From the NCBI GenBank assembly GCA_024180945.1, contig JAKSGN010000038.1:2108001-2172000 (forward strand): a stretch of 64,000 nt of DNA. The letters are read 5' to 3'. Numbering within the stretch: the stretch's first letter is position 1; the number at the start of each line of letters is the position of its first letter. A program made the translations under genes and the position numbers. This stretch comes from Macrophomina tecta. Lineage: Eukaryota; Ascomycota; Dothideomycetes; Botryosphaeriales; Botryosphaeriaceae. Shown one piece after another: positions 44,059 to 55,900 of the stretch. The notes below the pieces were generated by a model. That model was not told where the DNA came from and ran no database searches. It saw nothing but the letters and a program-made list of their open reading frames with translations.

Positions 44059-47000
44059 CCATCTGCTACCGGTGGCTTGCTCAGATGTACTCGGAAGAAT
44101 GCGAGATGCTGCTCTTCCATGAAAGCATATATAGACGCTATATTGGACAGTTAAGAAGCCTCGCTGGGGTTCCTTAGTCGCCGGATTGCCGGTATTGGGT
44201 GGGCTCTACGTTGGATATCACGGTCTCTTCATCACTACTCGGGGGCTAGCATCTGGCCTGCAGTAATCAGCGAGAAGAAACATCTCTGTTTGTAGGAATC
44301 AGTGGTCCAGGACTCGAGTAAATTCCTCTACAGGGCGTTTGCTGCTTTGGTCAGGTTGCCCCTGTGTGCGATTGCATATTTGGGGCTAGTCTTTTCAAGG
44401 CCTCCACTCAAAGTCCCGAAGCCAACGATGGGAAAAAGAGGAACGGCGGTGGCCCCTCCGAAGGTAGCAATACCCAGACCACTGTTTGTGGCCATGGAAG
44501 AGAGGGACAACAGTCAAAACAGGAACACGATACAAAGAGCACCGATACATCTTCCAGTAGTATGAAAAGTCTCAATGCACGGCCCAGCTCTCTGGAGAAG
44601 TTAGGAAATACATGAGTGTGCTTGGAAAAAGGACGATTCAGTCCTTTGACTGAGTTCGCGGGTACTCCGAGAAGAAATACAGTAGACGCAGTGCGCCAGC
44701 AGCCCTTACGGTGTTTCAGCAGTCGGATGGAAAACTTCGTGAGTTAAGTTTGGGTATTTGGCTGGAGAAAGTTGCGGCTTAATTCGTCCGGAGAAGTTTT
44801 CTGGCTTGCTGCGTGCATTTTCATGGCGAGAGCATTTTGCGGTCTTCAATGCGTCATCCGGAATAGTAGGTTCCCCGAGACTGTGAAGGAAGCTCTCGTA
44901 AAGAAAATGCTAATCCAGCATTGCAATTTTTCCTTGGTTTACGCCCTTTGGGTTTACTCTACGAGGGGAATACCTGGATCCTGATACTGAAGATTTTCTT
45001 TGCACTGTTCATCTATCATATTCCGTGGCCTCTTGTCTTACAGCGTATGCTTCATGTTCCGATGGTAACGTGTTCAGGTTTTTTTTTTCTACCGTCGCCA
45101 TCATCCTTAGTACAGAGAACAAAGAAGTAATCCAACGAGGTGGGCCTGAAAAGTCAACAGATCTCCGTTTCGCGAACCACGTGGCACGAATCTCCCCACA
45201 CGGAACCCAACACCGCTGGAACTCAGGCGCACAGCTCAGCAACATTCGGTAAGTGGACGAAACAAACGAAGAGCATCCGAACGAGACCGGCTTGGGGATA
45301 CAAAATTCTGGAACACGGTCTACACGCCACCCCCATCAACCCGGGGCCAGAGAACGAAAGCCCCCAGGAAGACGCACTCCCACGGTCCTGCTTCTGCCTC
45401 CTCGACGCCAATTCTAGCCCGCCCGCCCATGAAAGCACCTCCACACAAGTTCAACGTAGGAGCGCCAACGAAGCTCCTCGCCGTATACCTTCACTGACAC
45501 AGCCACTAATAGCCCCACCATCCTGCACTCCAACCCCACTTCCCGCCTTCACTCACCTCGTATTCCTTTCCACTTTCCTCCTCCTCGTCTCCAACGACCT
45601 CTCCCTACGCTCCCCCTACTCCTCCTTTATTATTTTTCGACGACAGCAACCTCCAGCAGGCCCCACCGGCCCGCCAACTACCCTGTGCGAAACCGCCGTG
45701 GGACCGCTCGACCAAGAATCATATCCGGAGAGCTTCGTGCCCGAGTATGAGCCGGCGGGCGACGGTGCTGCCGCGTTGTATTTCGTTGAGGGTCGCGATG
45801 GGACAAGGGCGGAAGGGCGGGCGGTGACGTATGCGTTGACGATTGCGGCGGCGAAGGGGCTGTGCTGGTGGTCGTTGCCGGAGGTGTGGGTTTCTTGCGG
45901 GGATTGTCGCTGTTATTTTTGGCATTTGCTCTCAAAATCAACCCGTGTCAATATATGATTGCCCAGGGATTTCTCGTGTGCTGTAAATTGTCGGAGTGAC
46001 CGGCCTGTTCCAGACAGCTGGAGCTGCTCCAGAGAATATCTGCCTCATGCCATGCGTTTTATGCACGCTCTCACGGGAAAAGGTGCGTTGAGATGGCCGT
46101 TGGGCGGCCCGCGGAACAGCCTCGTAAAAGTGCCTAGGTCATCGAAGTTCGCTCCCTTGAATAGGTTCTAGTGATTCTATCAATGCCTGAATAATATCCA
46201 CCCTCCATTGTCCATTCAAGATGATCCCATCGTCTCGCCATAATGCTGCAGTCAGCCCACCCGAACGGGGAATAACACCGCCAGCAAAAACTCGCAGACA
46301 TTATGGAATGCCTTCAAGATACCGAAAATAGCAAAACGACACGCGAGATGAGTCATGCAGGCGCGTTCTAGTTCAACATCCACTGAGCCAGAAGGAGCCA
46401 GAAGAGGAGCAGTCATCCGGGCTCTTTCGAGCTTAGGCAGCACCCAGCCTATGAAAAACATCGCCAGGAAGGAAAGTCCACAGCTGGACATTCTCTATCG
46501 GTAGTGTATCAGGCATTGGGTGTCCGGAGTGAGAAAGATGTGGATGCGGTCGAAGGAGATCCAGAGATCAGAAGTAGGAAATTTATATAGGTAGAGAGTT
46601 CAGGTGCACCTAAAAGCCCACGAGATCCGAAGAATGGGCCAGCTCACTAGACAGTGCGGTAAGAGGTCAATTGCCCGGATACGGCGCGAGCAGCTTCGAT
46701 ACGTACGCAACTATGACCTGCTTAGAGTGTCCGACCTCCCCCGGTGATCTCCCATGACCTCACTTACGCTTTCGGCTGCCTTGATGCCACAAGCTCCCAC
46801 AGTCTACATGCCCCGATTATGGCCTCGGTGACGCTCCGAACAGCAAAATCAGAGCAGCAGATCCTCCGGGTCGGTCACAGTGCAACAGCCCCCTCCCTCC
46901 TACGCTACAATGCACCTACCACCGCCGAGCGTGAACAATCAGCACCCGCGTTCCCGGCCAAGCTAGCAATCACCACCAATATCTAATAGATGCATTACCA

Positions 47001-47609
47001 CTAGAAGCCCAATCGACTGCCGCCTATAAACTATGTCTGTACTTACTCCATAGGTTATCTATTATTAACTACCTGCTAATCCTGTTTGAGTACCATCCTA
47101 GCCGCTGGATAGTCAATTGCTATAGGCCAGCCAACTATGACTGGATTGACTCTCTGTTAGTAGTAATAAGCTGGTAATTCATTGGCAAGTTACGGTCAAC
47201 AGTCTTCTGCGGGAAACCAGCTAGAGTAATAAAAACAACCGTGTAAAAGCAAGTGCAGCTAAACCCAGTCCCTTTGCACAAAGCGACACCGCCGATCCGT
47301 TGATTTGCGTTTAACCTTCTTTTGTATCATTCAAGATATACTACAAGAAAATCCTGGCGAGAAGACCCCGCTTTTTTCCCCAGTACACAGGGGCGACGCC
47401 GCCGCTAGCGACTCTCACATATCGTCATAACTGATTTGCCCTTTCATACATCTACAACTGGATATCCTCGCGTCACCGCCCTACACCAAGGTACACAAAC
47501 AGTGACAACATCGACAAAAAAAAAGGGCCGCTTTTTCTTTGCTTGCTACCATAAAACATCACGCAACAAAGATCCCAAGACACCTCTTCGTTCTACCGCA
47601 TACCCACGC

Positions 47610-49141
47610 TCACTGCGTCTTCTTCACGCCCCCTTGCTTTGGCGGCGCCGAATACAACCACAGCGCAACAAACGCCAACCAGCCGGCAACAGTAACCCAA
47701 ATACCCGCGATCCAAGTCCAAGCGCCGCTAATGCGCCACGAGCGGGGCCACTCGTCGTGGGCGAAGTGGCGGACGGTGACCTCGCGCTTCTCGTCGAGGT
47801 TGGTGAGGAAGGGGCGCTTGTAGTTGACGCGGAAGTTGAAGATGCCGTGCTGGTCGGGCAGGCGAAAGTCGGTGGTGAAGATGGTCGAGTTGGGGTGGGT
47901 GGGTGACGGCGGGAGGGGCGTGAGCGTCAGGCGGTGGAAGGGCGAGAGCATCGTGAACTCGAGCTGCACGGCGTCGCCGGCCGGCGGGACGAAGGGCTCG
48001 AGGTGGTCCTCGGAGTATTCCGAGATCTCGATTTGGAAGGTCTGGAGTATCGGTTAGTGCGAATATTGGTGTGGCTGGATTGCGGATTATACACACCACG
48101 TCGTTCTTGATGCGGTAGAGCCTGGGGTTGTGCTCAGGAACGTCGAGGCCAGAGGCGTTGAGTCCGGGCTGAGCCGCGTTCTCGTTCAAAAAGTGCTGCA
48201 GGCGGCCGACCTTGAGCACGCCGATCTCCTTGAAAGTCCAGGCGGTAAGCTGCTGGGCGAACTCCTTGTTGGCAGTCTTGCCCTTGACGCCGTTGAGGTC
48301 GACCTTGGCGTCAAACCACTCGTCCTGAAGCATCTTGGCGGAACCGAGCACAGTCAAGCGAGCAGAGTTGCGGCCCTGGAAGGCGGTGACGAGCGAAAGC
48401 TGCTGACCGACAGCGAAGGGATCCTCGACAGCATCGGCCTCCTCCTTGGGGTTGTAGATATAGGCGGTGCTCGGGGCGCGCAGGATGGGGGTCAGGAACG
48501 GGCTGTCGTTGCCGAGGACATGGCCGACGGCGCGGGGCACGGCGAGGACACCATCTCCGCTGAAGAAGTTCTTGGTGCCGGCCTTGGCTCTCTGGTTACG
48601 CTCGACGACGAGGACGTCGTGCTTTTCGGGAGCCGAGATCTTGTCGTAGTTGAAGTGGTCGACGGTCACAGCGTTGCGCTCCTGCGGCAGATGGATGTCG
48701 AACTCGAGCAGCATGCTGCTGATTTGGCTCTGCAGGGGGGCATCGCCGGATAGAGCCAGCAGAATGTTTCCGCCCTTGTTGACGAAGTCGACGAAGACCT
48801 GAGGGGGCAGGCTGGGGCCGAGGCCCTTGGCCTTGGTGGGGAGGAGGATGAGATGGTCGTACGCGCGTTCACCGAGCTCGAAGAAGGACAGGGAGACTTC
48901 CTTGTAGGACTTGAAGGACAGCGAGAAGCCGCGAGCTGTAGCAGGCGCGGGTCAGTGGAATTGGAGCATTGAGAGCGCGGCAGGGTCGGGACCAGGCGGT
49001 ACCGTTGAGATGTTGCCAGAGTTGCGAATAATTGGCCTCGTCATCCTCGTCTTGGAGGACCAGGGTGCGCGGGCCCTGGAAACTGAGGGCGCGGGCAATG
49101 CCCAGCAGGGCGAACAGCAGGAGCGAGGACAGCCACTTCAT
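47610..49141 (-). CDS. WBP1: oligosaccharyltransferase subunit WBP1 (OST48)
   Basis: Three exons (49141-49003, 48935-48097, 48041-47610) join in phase to give 469 residues. It is the Wbp1/OST48 subunit of the oligosaccharyltransferase complex, which transfers the lipid-linked glycan to Asn residues in the ER lumen. Residues 1-19 are a signal peptide (MKWLSSLLLFALLGIARAL), followed by TLVLQDEDDEANYSQLW. The luminal domain has FELGERAYDHLILLP, FVDFVNKGGNILLALSG, HFNYD and YRIKNDVTFQIEISEYSEDHLEPFVPPAGD. The C-terminal half shows the family's PNSTIFTTDFRLPDQHGIFNFRV region. One transmembrane helix (SWRISGAWTWIAGIWVTVAGW) precedes a short Lys-containing cytosolic tail, KQGGVKKTQ, resembling the KKxx-type ER retrieval signal of yeast Wbp1. 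It is divergent from the complex I subunit gene. Confidence 0.95.
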
Positions 49142-49434
49142 TGCGGGCTCAATGGAGTGGTGTTGCGATGCACAATTGCGAGGAGTCGTAAGCTGTAGGG
49201 GAAACGTATGCGCCAAGACCGGGAGCTCTGATGCACTGGCGCGCGGTCCTTCGATTCTCCGCAATCCAATCACCGCCCGCGTAGTCAGCGCCAGCCCCGA
49301 CGACCTCACCACCTCCAACGCCCGCCGCCGCCGCCGCCGCTGAGCACATCCGCATTGCGCCCCGCCGCCCACCCCAGTCCGCCTCCGCACCGCCGCTGTC
49401 CCGCTCCTGCGACGCGCCCGCCCCTACCGCCGCC
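49142..49434. promoter_or_regulatory. bidirectional promoter region, WBP1 / complex I subunit
   Basis: Only 293 bases separate the two divergent start codons, so both promoters must share this interval. It is G+C-rich towards the complex I gene. No named element is recognised. Confidence 0.55.
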
Positions 49435-49807
49435 ATGTCGTCGCCGCGCTTCTGGTCCCAGCCCGTCCGTTACCTGCGCTGGGCCTCGCACGAGAAGCCC
49501 GCCATCTTCTTCTCCATCCTTGTCGGTCTCGCCGGCCCCGCTGCCATTGTCGTCGTCCCGCCCTTCCGCAGGTTGATTGGTGACGAGCCTGGCCGTCCCG
49601 CCATTCCCTTGACCTACCCGAGTAAGTCGACACCGCCGCGCCTCCCTCGATCCGGCCCGCGACGGGACACATTCAATTGGATTGGTGGGGGGTTGTAGGA
49701 GAGGCATTGGAGAAACATTGAGGGCCATATCAAGCATTGGCTAACGTAATTGGCTTCTGGCAGTCCCCAAGGGCCCGAGGCAGATTCCTCAGGGCTACGA
49801 CGACTAG
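49435..49807 (+). CDS. nuo9.5: NADH:ubiquinone oxidoreductase 9.5 kDa accessory subunit
   Basis: Two exons (49435-49621 and 49764-49807) give 76 residues. The sequence RYLRWASHEKPAIFFSILVG and GLAGPAAIVVVPPFRRLIGD, then IPLTYPIPKGPRQIPQGYDD, matches the known Neurospora complex I 9.5 kDa subunit throughout. A single membrane helix covers about residues 22-43. It is an accessory subunit of complex I in the inner mitochondrial membrane. The second exon is only 44 bases, and splicing (GTAAGT donor, TGGCAG acceptor, ACC-TAC-CCG-A/TC) restores the IPKGP motif. The gene shares its upstream region with WBP1. Confidence 0.93.
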
Positions 49808-50381
49808 AAACACCATGGTGTGGATGGAGAGGTAAATGGAATATCGGTTTAAAAACGGGGGAGTTACCTAGAGGCATACCGATACCGCGGCTGAGAATAT
49901 GAATAGCGATGGGAGTGTCATCCGTATGGGGAGGACGAATTGCCACGGCTCCCCGCAAAAGAGACTTGCCGAGGGGCGTCGTGACGTGCGGTCTGTATGT
50001 TTTTCTTGTACACCAAATACCAGGCTCAGAGTGCAAGCTCATGTCTACCAAATGGCAGTGTTGTTTCCTTTCTGTCTACACGTCCTCTATTGCTAAGAAG
50101 CCGACCAATTCTTCCTGATTCCACCATATATTTGGTTCGCTCCGCAGGAAAAGCCAAATGCCTCAATTTCCTTTCAATTTCTGTCACGCAGTGTATTCGC
50201 AGATCCAATTTTTGTCGCGGCAGAAATTACCGTCCAGGCTCTCAATATCTCAGCGCTTTCGTGCAACAAGAAACAAGTCTCGAAGCTTTTCCATCTTCCT
50301 CTATAACCATCCTACAATCCAAATCGTTCTTGGTCCTCCGATATGGAAGCAGCACTTGTATCAGTGGAGATAGCCATCGTC
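49808..50381. other. convergent intergenic gap
   Basis: This lies between the 3' ends of the complex I gene (plus) and the BTB-like gene (minus). The sequence is A+T-richer than its surroundings and should contain both 3' untranslated regions. No gene is seen. Confidence 0.5.
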
Positions 50382-51888
50382 TCAATCGTCATCATCATCA
50401 CCTTCTTCTTCTTCTTTGTCGTTTTCGTCCGGAAGGAGCTGCAGATCATCCTCAACGCGCTGGCGCTTTTTCTTGCGCTTGTTGGCGAGTCCTCTGCTGT
50501 ACCACGGTGCACTGCGGAATTCAATGTTCGACGACGTCAGTCTCTCCACCAGCTTCTCCTTCTGGTCGAGCTTTAGCGTAGACGTCATGAAAGACGCAAC
50601 CATCTTTTTGAGCTCCGCCTTCATCTCGTCCACAATTGCGGTGACGACCTTCATACCGCTCGGAGTCAGAGGGCTGACCATCTTCTGTGTCCTCGGATCA
50701 GCCCATTCGCCCATCCAAATCAAGTGATATAGCCTCCACCCGCCATCCCTGGCCCTCCTCCCCATCCCCTCCCGGAACCTCCTTGCCAGCCAATCCGACC
50801 AGAGCCACTGCGCCTGCCAATAAAACACGTCCGGCTCATGCTGCTTCTTGCCCTTCCCCGGCTCCTTACCAACCGCGAACCGCAACTTCTCATGCCTGTA
50901 CTCGAGCAACCGTGTCTCCAGTCTCTCCTTAACCCCTTCATACCATTCCACCTTCCCCTCTACCAGCGCCCTCACACGCCCGTCCAACGCCCCCCTTTCC
51001 TCCTCCTCCCACGTGCCCCATCCGCCCACCACATGCACCACCGCCTCCCTCCAAACCGGAAAACTCCTCAACCGCGCCCCCAACTCCGCCCACGCGATCG
51101 GCGCCGCCGCGATGCTCTGCCACAGCGCCTGTTCGTTCGCCAGCAGCGCGAGCTCCAGCGGGGCGAATATATTACTGCGCAGTCCGAGATAGTCGACGAT
51201 ATCGAGGATCGTGCTGGCGGAGCGGATCAGCGCGCCGAGGTCATGTCGTCCGCCGGCTTCCTCGTCATCACCATCGTCGTCGCCGTCGTCGTCGTCGTCG
51301 TCATCGTGCTGCTGTTGCTGCTGCACGTGCATTTCCTGCCCGTACATGGTGCCGAGCACGGCCTTCCAGGCGCCGAGGACGGGGCGCAGGGCCGGGTCGG
51401 CGCCGTGTGAGGAGAGGTACATGGAGACTCGGGACGCGTCGCGGGAGCGGATGGGGTGGCCGTTGGCGTCGAGTTTCTGTGGCGTTGGTGGCTCAGTGAG
51501 TGTGCGGTCTTTCTGCGGGCGGTTGTCGCGGTTACCAGGGCGGATGTGGGACGATGTGACTTACGATGAGCACGAGGCGGCCGGGGCTCTCGCCCAGAGA
51601 CTTCGACACGTCGACGAGCTCCAGGCGGAAGCGCACGTGTGTGCTGCCCGCGAGGGCCTTCTTGGCTAGCACGGCGGCGTTTTCGGGCGTGAGGATGGTG
51701 GAGAGCAGCGTAGAGCCGTTGCGCAGGACATCGGAGTGGAGACGCAGCTTCTCGACGGGTGTCAGGATGATCTGGACGTCACCTTGGCGGAAATGCGGGA
51801 ATGAGTCAGGCGATGGGGAGGGAGGTGGTGAGGTTTGATGTGCGCTGGAAGCCATGTTGTGCTGATGTTGTTCAGTGTATATTCCCAT
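50382..51888 (-). CDS. BTB/POZ-like fungal protein
   Basis: Two exons (51888-51565 and 51476-50382) give 472 residues, or 461 if translation starts at the second ATG (51855, MASSAHQTSPPPSPSP). Residues 30-75 have the fungal BTB/POZ signature: FRQGDVQIILTPVEKLRLHSDVL, then STLLSTILTP. In fungal proteins of this type the BTB fold is usually split and followed by a helical domain, here about residues 190-400 with LGLRSNIFAPLELALLANEQALWQSI. An Asp-rich tract (HDDDDDDDGDDDGDDEE), encoded by GAC-type triplets at about 51250-51310, interrupts the region after the BTB part. The C-terminus has a basic patch (RGLANKRKKKRQR, a likely nuclear localisation signal) and an acidic end. BTB proteins often bridge Cullin-3 ligases or transcription complexes; the role here is unknown. 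Confidence 0.8.
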
Positions 51889-52972
51889 CGTGGAGAGGAT
51901 GTTCGGTATGGGACGTTGCAGTCATAGAAGTTCAGTCGCTGGTGGGTGACGGATGAAGTAGTAGGATGTAGAAGAGCAGAAGATTACGAGCGGGAAAAGT
52001 CCTTATAAAGTAATATTTTAGACTGGCCGTCATCGGGAAGGGCCTAGCAGCAATGATGAACAACTGGGAAGTGATCTGGGTGTGGACTTTACAGATGGGT
52101 ATCTTCACCTTGCACTGGAGATATTTCGCATCTTCTATACGCTTTTATTCAATTAGTTCGACAGAACTTTGCTTTCTCATGTGATTTCATGATAAGGGAC
52201 AAGAATAAATAAATGGCAATAAGGCATTTTGTCCATCATCATCATACAATATCACTCAATAGGACTTGACCGTATCTTGGCTACTTGTTGTCTCAAAATA
52301 AGTGTGCATTATATCACAAGGTTATATTTGAGCATTGTAGGAGAAGGACTTAGCCACGAGAACGCAGTATAGGATGTCGTCTGATCAAACCCCCAACCAC
52401 ATTGTCGCAGTTGTCCCAGGAAGCATATGCTGCACCCTAACATTGATGTCTTCATAGCAAGTCCAAGCTCCGATCATGATGCTCCCACAGGCACACGCCT
52501 GGCAACAAAAGACCAAGATATAATTAAAACACTTAGAAGACACTACTCCGGCACACCCACCCATGCTTATGTGGAATCTCAAGGACAAAAATGAAAGGGG
52601 CCCTAACGCAACAGGAAAAAAAAAAAAAAAAAACAACCGGCCATCCGCCTCCCCCTTCTCCTTATAAAAACGCCGCCGACCTAATAACAACCTTAATAGT
52701 ACCCTTCCGACCAACACGAACGCCCGATGAGTCCCCAGCCAAAGCCCCAACAATATCATCGTCGTCGATACCGTCATCGCCATCATCGTCATCATCAGCC
52801 CAATTCCCACCACCTCTATTACGACCGAAATACCCTCCTCCGCCCTTAGCGCCGGCACCCAAAGCCTGCTCATCCGTATCATCGTCGTCGTCGCTGATCA
52901 TGACAACGCTGTCATTCCTCCCCGACGCTGCTACAGCGGTAGCAGCTCTTCCCCTGCTAAGGGCGGAGCCAC
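51889..52972. other. gap between BTB-like gene and myosin, with possible myosin C-terminal extension
   Basis: Bases 51889-52600 hold no recognisable gene. An A18 run lies at 52616-52633. From 52972 down to 52662, a minus-strand frame one base off from the myosin frame stays open and encodes an acidic, Gly-rich segment that could be a myosin C-terminus (see findings). Confidence 0.5.
52616..52633. repeat. A18 homopolymer
   Basis: An uninterrupted adenine run just beyond the open frame downstream of myosin. Confidence 0.85.
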
Positions 52973-55900
52973 CTACAAAAAACTGTTCCTGGTTCCATTA
53001 CTCGCCTTGCGCAGACTCCCTCTCAGACTGCCACCACCGGGCCCGCCCAACGCCCTGGGCGGCTGCAACTCGCTCAGCAGCTCTGCATAGCTGTCCCGCC
53101 TCGAGCCACCGTACTCACTGCCGCCGCCGCCACCACCGCCGAGAACATTGCCATTCGGCACGCCGAGTGCACTTCTTCTCTCCATGCGCAAGCCCTTCCA
53201 GCCTTCGAGTTCGCGTTCGACTCGGAGGCGCGTCTCCCTCTCTTCGCGGAGCTCACGCTCGGCGCGTTTGGCTGCGAGTTGGTGGGCTGAGTCGCTCGAC
53301 TGCAGCTCGTCGATGGTCGAGAGCAGCGTCGAGATCTTGTCGCGTGCCTTGCCCAGGTCATTGGCCAGCGTCGAGTTGGCCTTTTCTCGGCGCTCAATCT
53401 GCTGTTGCAGATCCTTGACTGTGCGGTCGATCGCCCGGTTGGAGCGAGATTCTGTGTTGCGAGTTGCGTGTGCCTCCTCGAGGGACTTCTCGAGCTATAG
53501 CGTAGAAAGTTAGCAAATTGCCCCAACGTGGAAGACTCAATCTTATAGATTATTTTTACCTCCTGAATGCGGCCGTGCAAGTACTTGACGTCCTGGCTGG
53601 CCGATGAGAAGCTCTTGGTCTCGAGATCAATGAGGCGGAGCTGGAGGTCCTTGACCTTCTTCTCGAGGTTGGCCTTCTCAGTATGCAGCTGTACGTTCGA
53701 TTCTCGCTCGGCCACGAGATCCTTCTGAAGTTCCTGTCCAAGAGCTTCGGCACGCCTCATCTTGCCAACAGCAGCAGCGGCAATGTCCTCCTGTTGAGCT
53801 AAACCAGACTTAAGCTCAAGTAGCTCACGGTCAACTTCAGCAGCGTTCCTTAGACTGGGGCTGTCGCTGCGGGCAAGCTCATCCAAACGGTCGGCGGCTT
53901 CAGCCAGGCGGGTCTCAAGCCCCTTCTTCTCCTTGAACAGAGAGTCGCGCTCGGCGGTGAGATCATCGACTGAAGTGCGGAGATTTCTGACTTGGGATAG
54001 CAGGTTGACGATCTTGCCTTGCGCCTCGTTATGCGCATTGACAGCCTCATCGCGCGAGTTGCTCAAGTCTTGCAGGGTCATCTCTAAGCGACCCTTCTCC
54101 TTAGCCCAAGTCGAGCTGTTCAGAATTTCGTCGTCCCACTTGGCGCGCCACTCCTCGATCTCCTCGTGGAGACGGCCGTTTTCTTCGCGGACGCGGATAA
54201 TGTTGATACGTTCTTGCTCAAGTTCCTGGGAAAGACTCGACAACTCAGCCTGGTACTTCTTGCGCGTCGATTCCATCGAAGCCTCAGTGTCCTCGATGTC
54301 GATAGCACGCTGGCTGCGGTAATCCTCGAGTTCGTTTTGAAGACGCTTCTTGCCCTGAAGAGCTGACTCCAGATCCGCAGAAAGGTCCTCGATGCGCTCC
54401 TCGTATTGCTGGGTTTGACGCTGGAGATCCTCAATCATGCTGTCCATCTGTTGGCGTTCGGACATGATGCTAGCACACTGCTCCTCAGCTTCACGGGCTT
54501 GAGTCTTAGCAAACTGCTCAGCACGGGATGCCTTGAGAACAGCTATCTCAGCTTGCTCAAGCTTGCTGAAATACTCATCTGCCCGGCTCTTGTACAAGTT
54601 CATGCTGGAAGTGACATCAAGCAGCTTTGACTGCTCGTTGTCGAGCCTGATCTGCAAGTCGGAGAATTCCTGCAGGAGCTGCGCGTGGTTGGCTTCTTCC
54701 TGCTCACGCTCGTAATTGATGTCGGTCAATTCGGATCGGGCATCACGAAGCTCAACTTCCATCTCCCGCTTGGTCTGCTTGAGCTCGTCGAAAGCCGTCT
54801 TTGCGTCCGCAAGCTCGTTCACCAGAGAATTGTATGACTGAACGACAGATTTCCTTGCCTGCTCCTGAGAATTGATGAGGTCGTACAGCTCTTCATACGA
54901 CTTGGTCTGTATTTCCTTCAATGAGAGTTGACCGGTGCGGAGGTCATTTTCCAGCTTTGACATCTTCCTTGCGGAGTCATCAAGCATGTCGTGAAGACGG
55001 AAGTTCTCATGCTCAAGCTTCTGCATCCTGCGAAGGCTGGGGCTCTCGTCGTGCAGACTCTTAGTGGGAGAGCGGTCCAGCTGGTCCTGCAGGTGACGTG
55101 CACGCATCTCCGACATTTGAAGCTGGTTCTGCACCATCTCAAGCTCGGCCTCCAAATCCATCTTGCTATTGAAGGTGACTGTGTCCACGCTCTTCTCCGA
55201 GCGGGCTGAGTCGTAGGTAGCATTGCTGAGCTGGCGTTGGTTGAGAGGAGTTCCAGTTGGGGGCGTGAAGGGTCGCTTGTTTTCTGAGTCCCTGCGCCAG
55301 GCGCTGGGAGTGTGGCGGGTGTGCGCTTGGTTCAGCTGGGTTTGGTTCATCTCCTCAAGTAAAGCGCGCTTCGAATTCGAGTGACGCGTGTCCAGGTCGT
55401 TAAGCTCACCGTCGTATCGGTCACGAAGCTCCTCCACCAGTATCTCGGCATTAATCGCCCGCTCATTGGCTTGCCTGAGAGCAAGTTGAGCAGCTTCGAG
55501 TTTCTTCGCGAGATCAACAGCCTTGCCAATGTCAGCCTTGGCAGACTCGAATGTCGCGGGGTCCTCCTCGTTTGAATCGGGCTCAAAGACCTTGCGAAGC
55601 AGCAGAAGCTGATTACGGCATTCAGTAAGCTCGGCATTTGCATTGTCAAAGGCAGCTTGGATGGTCCGATTATTTGCTTGGGCCTGGTTCTTTAGTTGTC
55701 TCTCCGTCTCGAGCTTGCGATTGGCATCGGCGAGCTGAAGGTTAGCGGCAGAGGCAGACTTCTCGGCGTTCCGGCTCGCCATCTGCTCTCGGGTGACCTC
55801 GTGGTTGAGATCTTCCAAGCCGAGAGAAAGCTTTTCCTTCTGCTTCTCCAAAGATGTGATGGTGAGCTGCGAATCTTCAACCTGGCGTTGGAGTTTCTTG

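Larger units (their letters stand above)
38736..47609. other. 8.9 kb gene-poor region
   Basis: No conserved domain is recognised. Simple sequence includes an imperfect GGTGCC/GGTGCT minisatellite (39539-39600), T16 (42330) and T18 (44041). Fragments with some protein-like character occur in several frames: 43447-43782, 44364-44615 (Ser/Thr/Lys-rich), 45140-45958 (with YPESFVPEYEPAGDGAAALYF near its end) and 46744-46986. None has a recognisable family or convincing splice links. Bases 46980-47180 are unusually TpA-rich. Decayed genes or mobile-element remnants are possible. Confidence 0.45.

Noticed and set aside
45140..45958. A 272-residue plus-strand frame with a protein-like segment near its end
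   Set aside because: Only about 40 residues look natural, there is no domain, and a Pro/Arg-rich frame runs opposite; kept only as a note in the gap entry.
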